DNA from: an uncultured Oscillospiraceae bacterium
GTDB lineage: Bacteria > Bacillota > Clostridia > Oscillospirales > Ruminococcaceae
DNA: 15,334 nt
Assembly (NCBI GenBank): GCA_910577365.1
Contig: CAJTMU010000051.1
Coordinates: forward strand, 1 to 15,334
Reading direction: 5' to 3'
This document shows, one piece after another, positions 13,870 to 15,334 of the stretch (position 1 is the first letter of the stretch; each line of letters starts with the position of its first letter). The notes under the pieces are model-generated. The model had not been told where the DNA came from, ran no database searches, and saw only the letters and a program-made list of their open reading frames with translations. The position numbers were made by a program, and so were the translations under genes.

Positions 13870-15334
13870 CTATGCAGCATATGACAGTATTGCTGCCGCA
13901 TCTATTGCGTTTATGCGACCGTCGCCGTTAAAGTCCCCTATAAACGTATCAAGTGCCATGCTGTTGGCGAGGCTTCTCAGAATTAAAGCCGCGTCTATCG
14001 CGTTTATGTTGTGATCCCCGCTTACATCGCCGGGAATTTTAGCCGCGCGGTCGATCACCACAAAATAGCGACCCGCGCCGTACACGTCAAGAGCCGCGTT
14101 GCCCGATTCGTCTATCTGTGCCCAAGAAACATATTCCGCTCTGTTCTTCTGTTCGTTATAGCGGAGCAGTGTAGCAAATCTGCCGCTTTCCTCGGTGCCT
14201 ATATTGTATATCAGCCGGGACTTCATTCCGATATCCCCGATATCAAACCGCGCCTCCGCCGTACCGCCAACGGTAAAGATAATATCCTGAGGAACGCGGT
14301 TGGTGTAAATGAAAAGAGGATTAACAATGCTGATGTTGCTGTTAGTATCGGTCAGCCATGAAAAATGCGCGTCTATCGGAACGCTTTCCGAAAGCACAGG
14401 CTCGACGGGTTCAGCCGGTTCAATGGGTTCGATGGGTTCGTCGGGTTTGATAGGCTTTTCAGGAATCTCAGACATATCCGGTTCGGTGGGAGCGGGTTTT
14501 TCGGGTTTTTCAGGTTCTTCGGGTCTGGGTTTATCCTGCGGCTTTTTTGTATCCTCAGGAGCGGTGCTTGTGTTTTCGTCATAGTCCTCATCTGCGTTGG
14601 GTATGGCTGCGGGATTGCTGATTGAGTGATCTTTGCTTATGGTCGCGGTGCTTACGCAGAAATAATCATGCCGCAGCACAGGTTTGGAGCCTACTGGATC
14701 ATCCCATGTAACGTCCACATGATACCATTTTTCCCCAATCTGCACCATATTCCACATATGGTTTTCTCCGTTTCCGGAGCCTACGATGCATATACAGGGC
14801 ACACCTATGGATTGACAAAGATAGGCAAACGCCTTTGAATATCCCTCGCAAAGCGCCCTTCCGTTCACAAGAGGTCCGTCCGCTTCGGATTTGTATACCG
14901 GTCCGTTAAGCGTGTATGTAGTCATATTGACAATTGAATCATGCAGCACCTTTACCCGTTTAAATCCGTCAGATTCCTTCAGCGCTTCCTCTATAATGGG
15001 TGCGGCGGCGTTTTCAATCTGCTCTCTGATATTTTTCACCTGCGCTGCGTTTCGGATATATTTCGGATTTACGGTAAGCCATGTGTGGGTAGTTGGACTT
15101 CCCGTTCCCGTGGCGGAGCCGTCAATATTGAAAAGCTGCGGATTTTCGTATTTCAGCAGCGTCATTACCATTCCTAAAGATTCGTCATTAAGCTTATATT
15201 CTCCTATGTTAATATTGCTTTCGCCGTTTTGCACAGAGCTGAAAAGAAGTCCATAGACCGCTTTCTGATTTTCTGTAAGAAGCGAATAATAGTATTTTGA
15301 CGTGTAATCCTCAAGCAATCCGGCTCCCGCCGCG
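13870..15334 (-). CDS. Secreted transglutaminase-like protein with C-terminal type I dockerin, 5' partial
   Basis: The frame stays open to the right edge; residues before a TTG at 15318 read AAGAG, which looks like the end of a signal peptide, so the true start lies outside the window. Counting from that TTG: a helical region (1-120); a transglutaminase-like fold with a Cys-His-Asp triad, C157 in ALCEGYSKAF, H187 in ENHMWN and D202 in HVDVTWDDP; a Pro/Glu/Lys linker (about 241-311); a beta-rich domain (about 312-425); and a dockerin (about 428-482). The dockerin's two calcium loops are GDVSGDHNINAIDAA and GDFNGDGRINAIDAA. Dockerins plug into scaffoldin cohesins, so this is probably a cellulosome or cell-surface component that cleaves or cross-links peptides. 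Substrate is unknown. A terminator follows the gene. Confidence 0.9.
   Translation of the reverse strand, partial: AAGAGLLEDYTSKYYYSLLTENQKAVYGLLFSSVQNGESNINIGEYKLNDESLGMVMTLLKYENPQLFNIDGSATGTGSPTTHTWLTVNPKYIRNAAQVKNIREQIENAAAPIIEEALKESDGFKRVKVLHDSIVNMTTYTLNGPVYKSEADGPLVNGRALCEGYSKAFAYLCQSIGVPCICIVGSGNGENHMWNMVQIGEKWYHVDVTWDDPVGSKPVLRHDYFCVSTATISKDHSISNPAAIPNADEDYDENTSTAPEDTKKPQDKPRPEEPEKPEKPAPTEPDMSEIPEKPIKPDEPIEPIEPAEPVEPVLSESVPIDAHFSWLTDTNSNISIVNPLFIYTNRVPQDIIFTVGGTAEARFDIGDIGMKSRLIYNIGTEESGRFATLLRYNEQKNRAEYVSWAQIDESGNAALDVYGAGRYFVVIDRAAKIPGDVSGDHNINAIDAALILRSLANSMALDTFIGDFNGDGRINAIDAAAILSYAA
14386..14598 (-). repeat. Degenerate tandem repeats encoding the Pro/Glu linker
   Basis: About 70 codons rich in Pro, Glu and Lys, with units such as PEKP, EPIEP and AEPVEP, join the transglutaminase-like domain to the next domain. 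The DNA shows a short repeated GGGTT-type word on the plus strand. Such linkers expand and contract easily between strains. Confidence 0.7.

Noticed and set aside
14309..14584. Plus-strand frame with a collagen-like Gly-Ser pattern
   Set aside because: It is the mirror image of the Pro/Glu linker repeats in the dockerin protein, not an independent gene.
15316..15318. TTG as the start codon of the dockerin protein (482-residue version)
   Set aside because: The frame continues open to the window edge with residues AAGAG that look like a signal-peptide end, and no ribosome site precedes the TTG. The gene is treated as 5' partial.
1..15334. Mobile elements, CRISPR, tRNA or rRNA genes
   Set aside because: No transposase or integrase frame, no regularly spaced repeats, and no cloverleaf or rRNA-like sequence was found on either strand.

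Overview
The window (15,334 bp, moderate G+C) looks like chromosome of an anaerobic Gram-positive bacterium of the class Clostridia, most likely Oscillospirales (a Ruminococcus-like genome). The reasons are strong AGGAGG-type ribosome sites, a Firmicutes-type flagellar pair (small FlhB-like protein plus FliK-like protein), a Firmicutes-style AraC regulator, and a secreted protein ending in a type I dockerin with two calcium-binding repeats, the hallmark of a cellulosome-bearing fibre degrader. No rRNA, tRNA, CRISPR array, insertion sequence or phage gene was found.

Layout. Positions 1-2723 (minus strand) hold a flagellar export pair: a long FliK-like protein followed by a small FlhB C-domain-like protein cut by the left edge. 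Divergently on the plus strand, 2928-7879 is a chemotaxis operon cheA-cheW-cheR-cheB, closed by a good intrinsic terminator at 7888-7920. CheA and CheW form the kinase core with receptors; CheR and CheB methylate and demethylate receptors for adaptation. The shared 204-bp control region has a perfect 10-bp palindrome in which each half carries a TATAAT box, one per strand.

8288-10252 is a lone polytopic membrane protein (DUF2339-like), preceded by about 400 bp of non-coding DNA with a plausible sigma-A promoter and a structured 5' leader. About 460 bp of AT-rich non-coding DNA (10253-10716) follows, with a long imperfect hairpin and a cluster of GTTGAAAAC-type motifs. From 10768 to the right edge all genes are on the minus strand: NERD-domain membrane protein, ychF, an AraC-family regulator, and a dockerin-bearing transglutaminase-like secreted protein cut by the right edge.

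Most of the gene content is ordinary. The most interesting signals are in the non-coding DNA: (i) the leader of the 8288 gene, where a 13-bp stem, a possible loop-to-tail pseudoknot and an anti-Shine-Dalgarno pairing share the same bases in a riboswitch-like arrangement; (ii) the cheR start, where the ribosome site lies 31 nt from the ATG with a hairpin and an in-frame micro-ORF between; (iii) the AT-rich repeat cluster at 10340-10520. All RNA and promoter claims come from reading the sequence by eye, without folding or homology searches.
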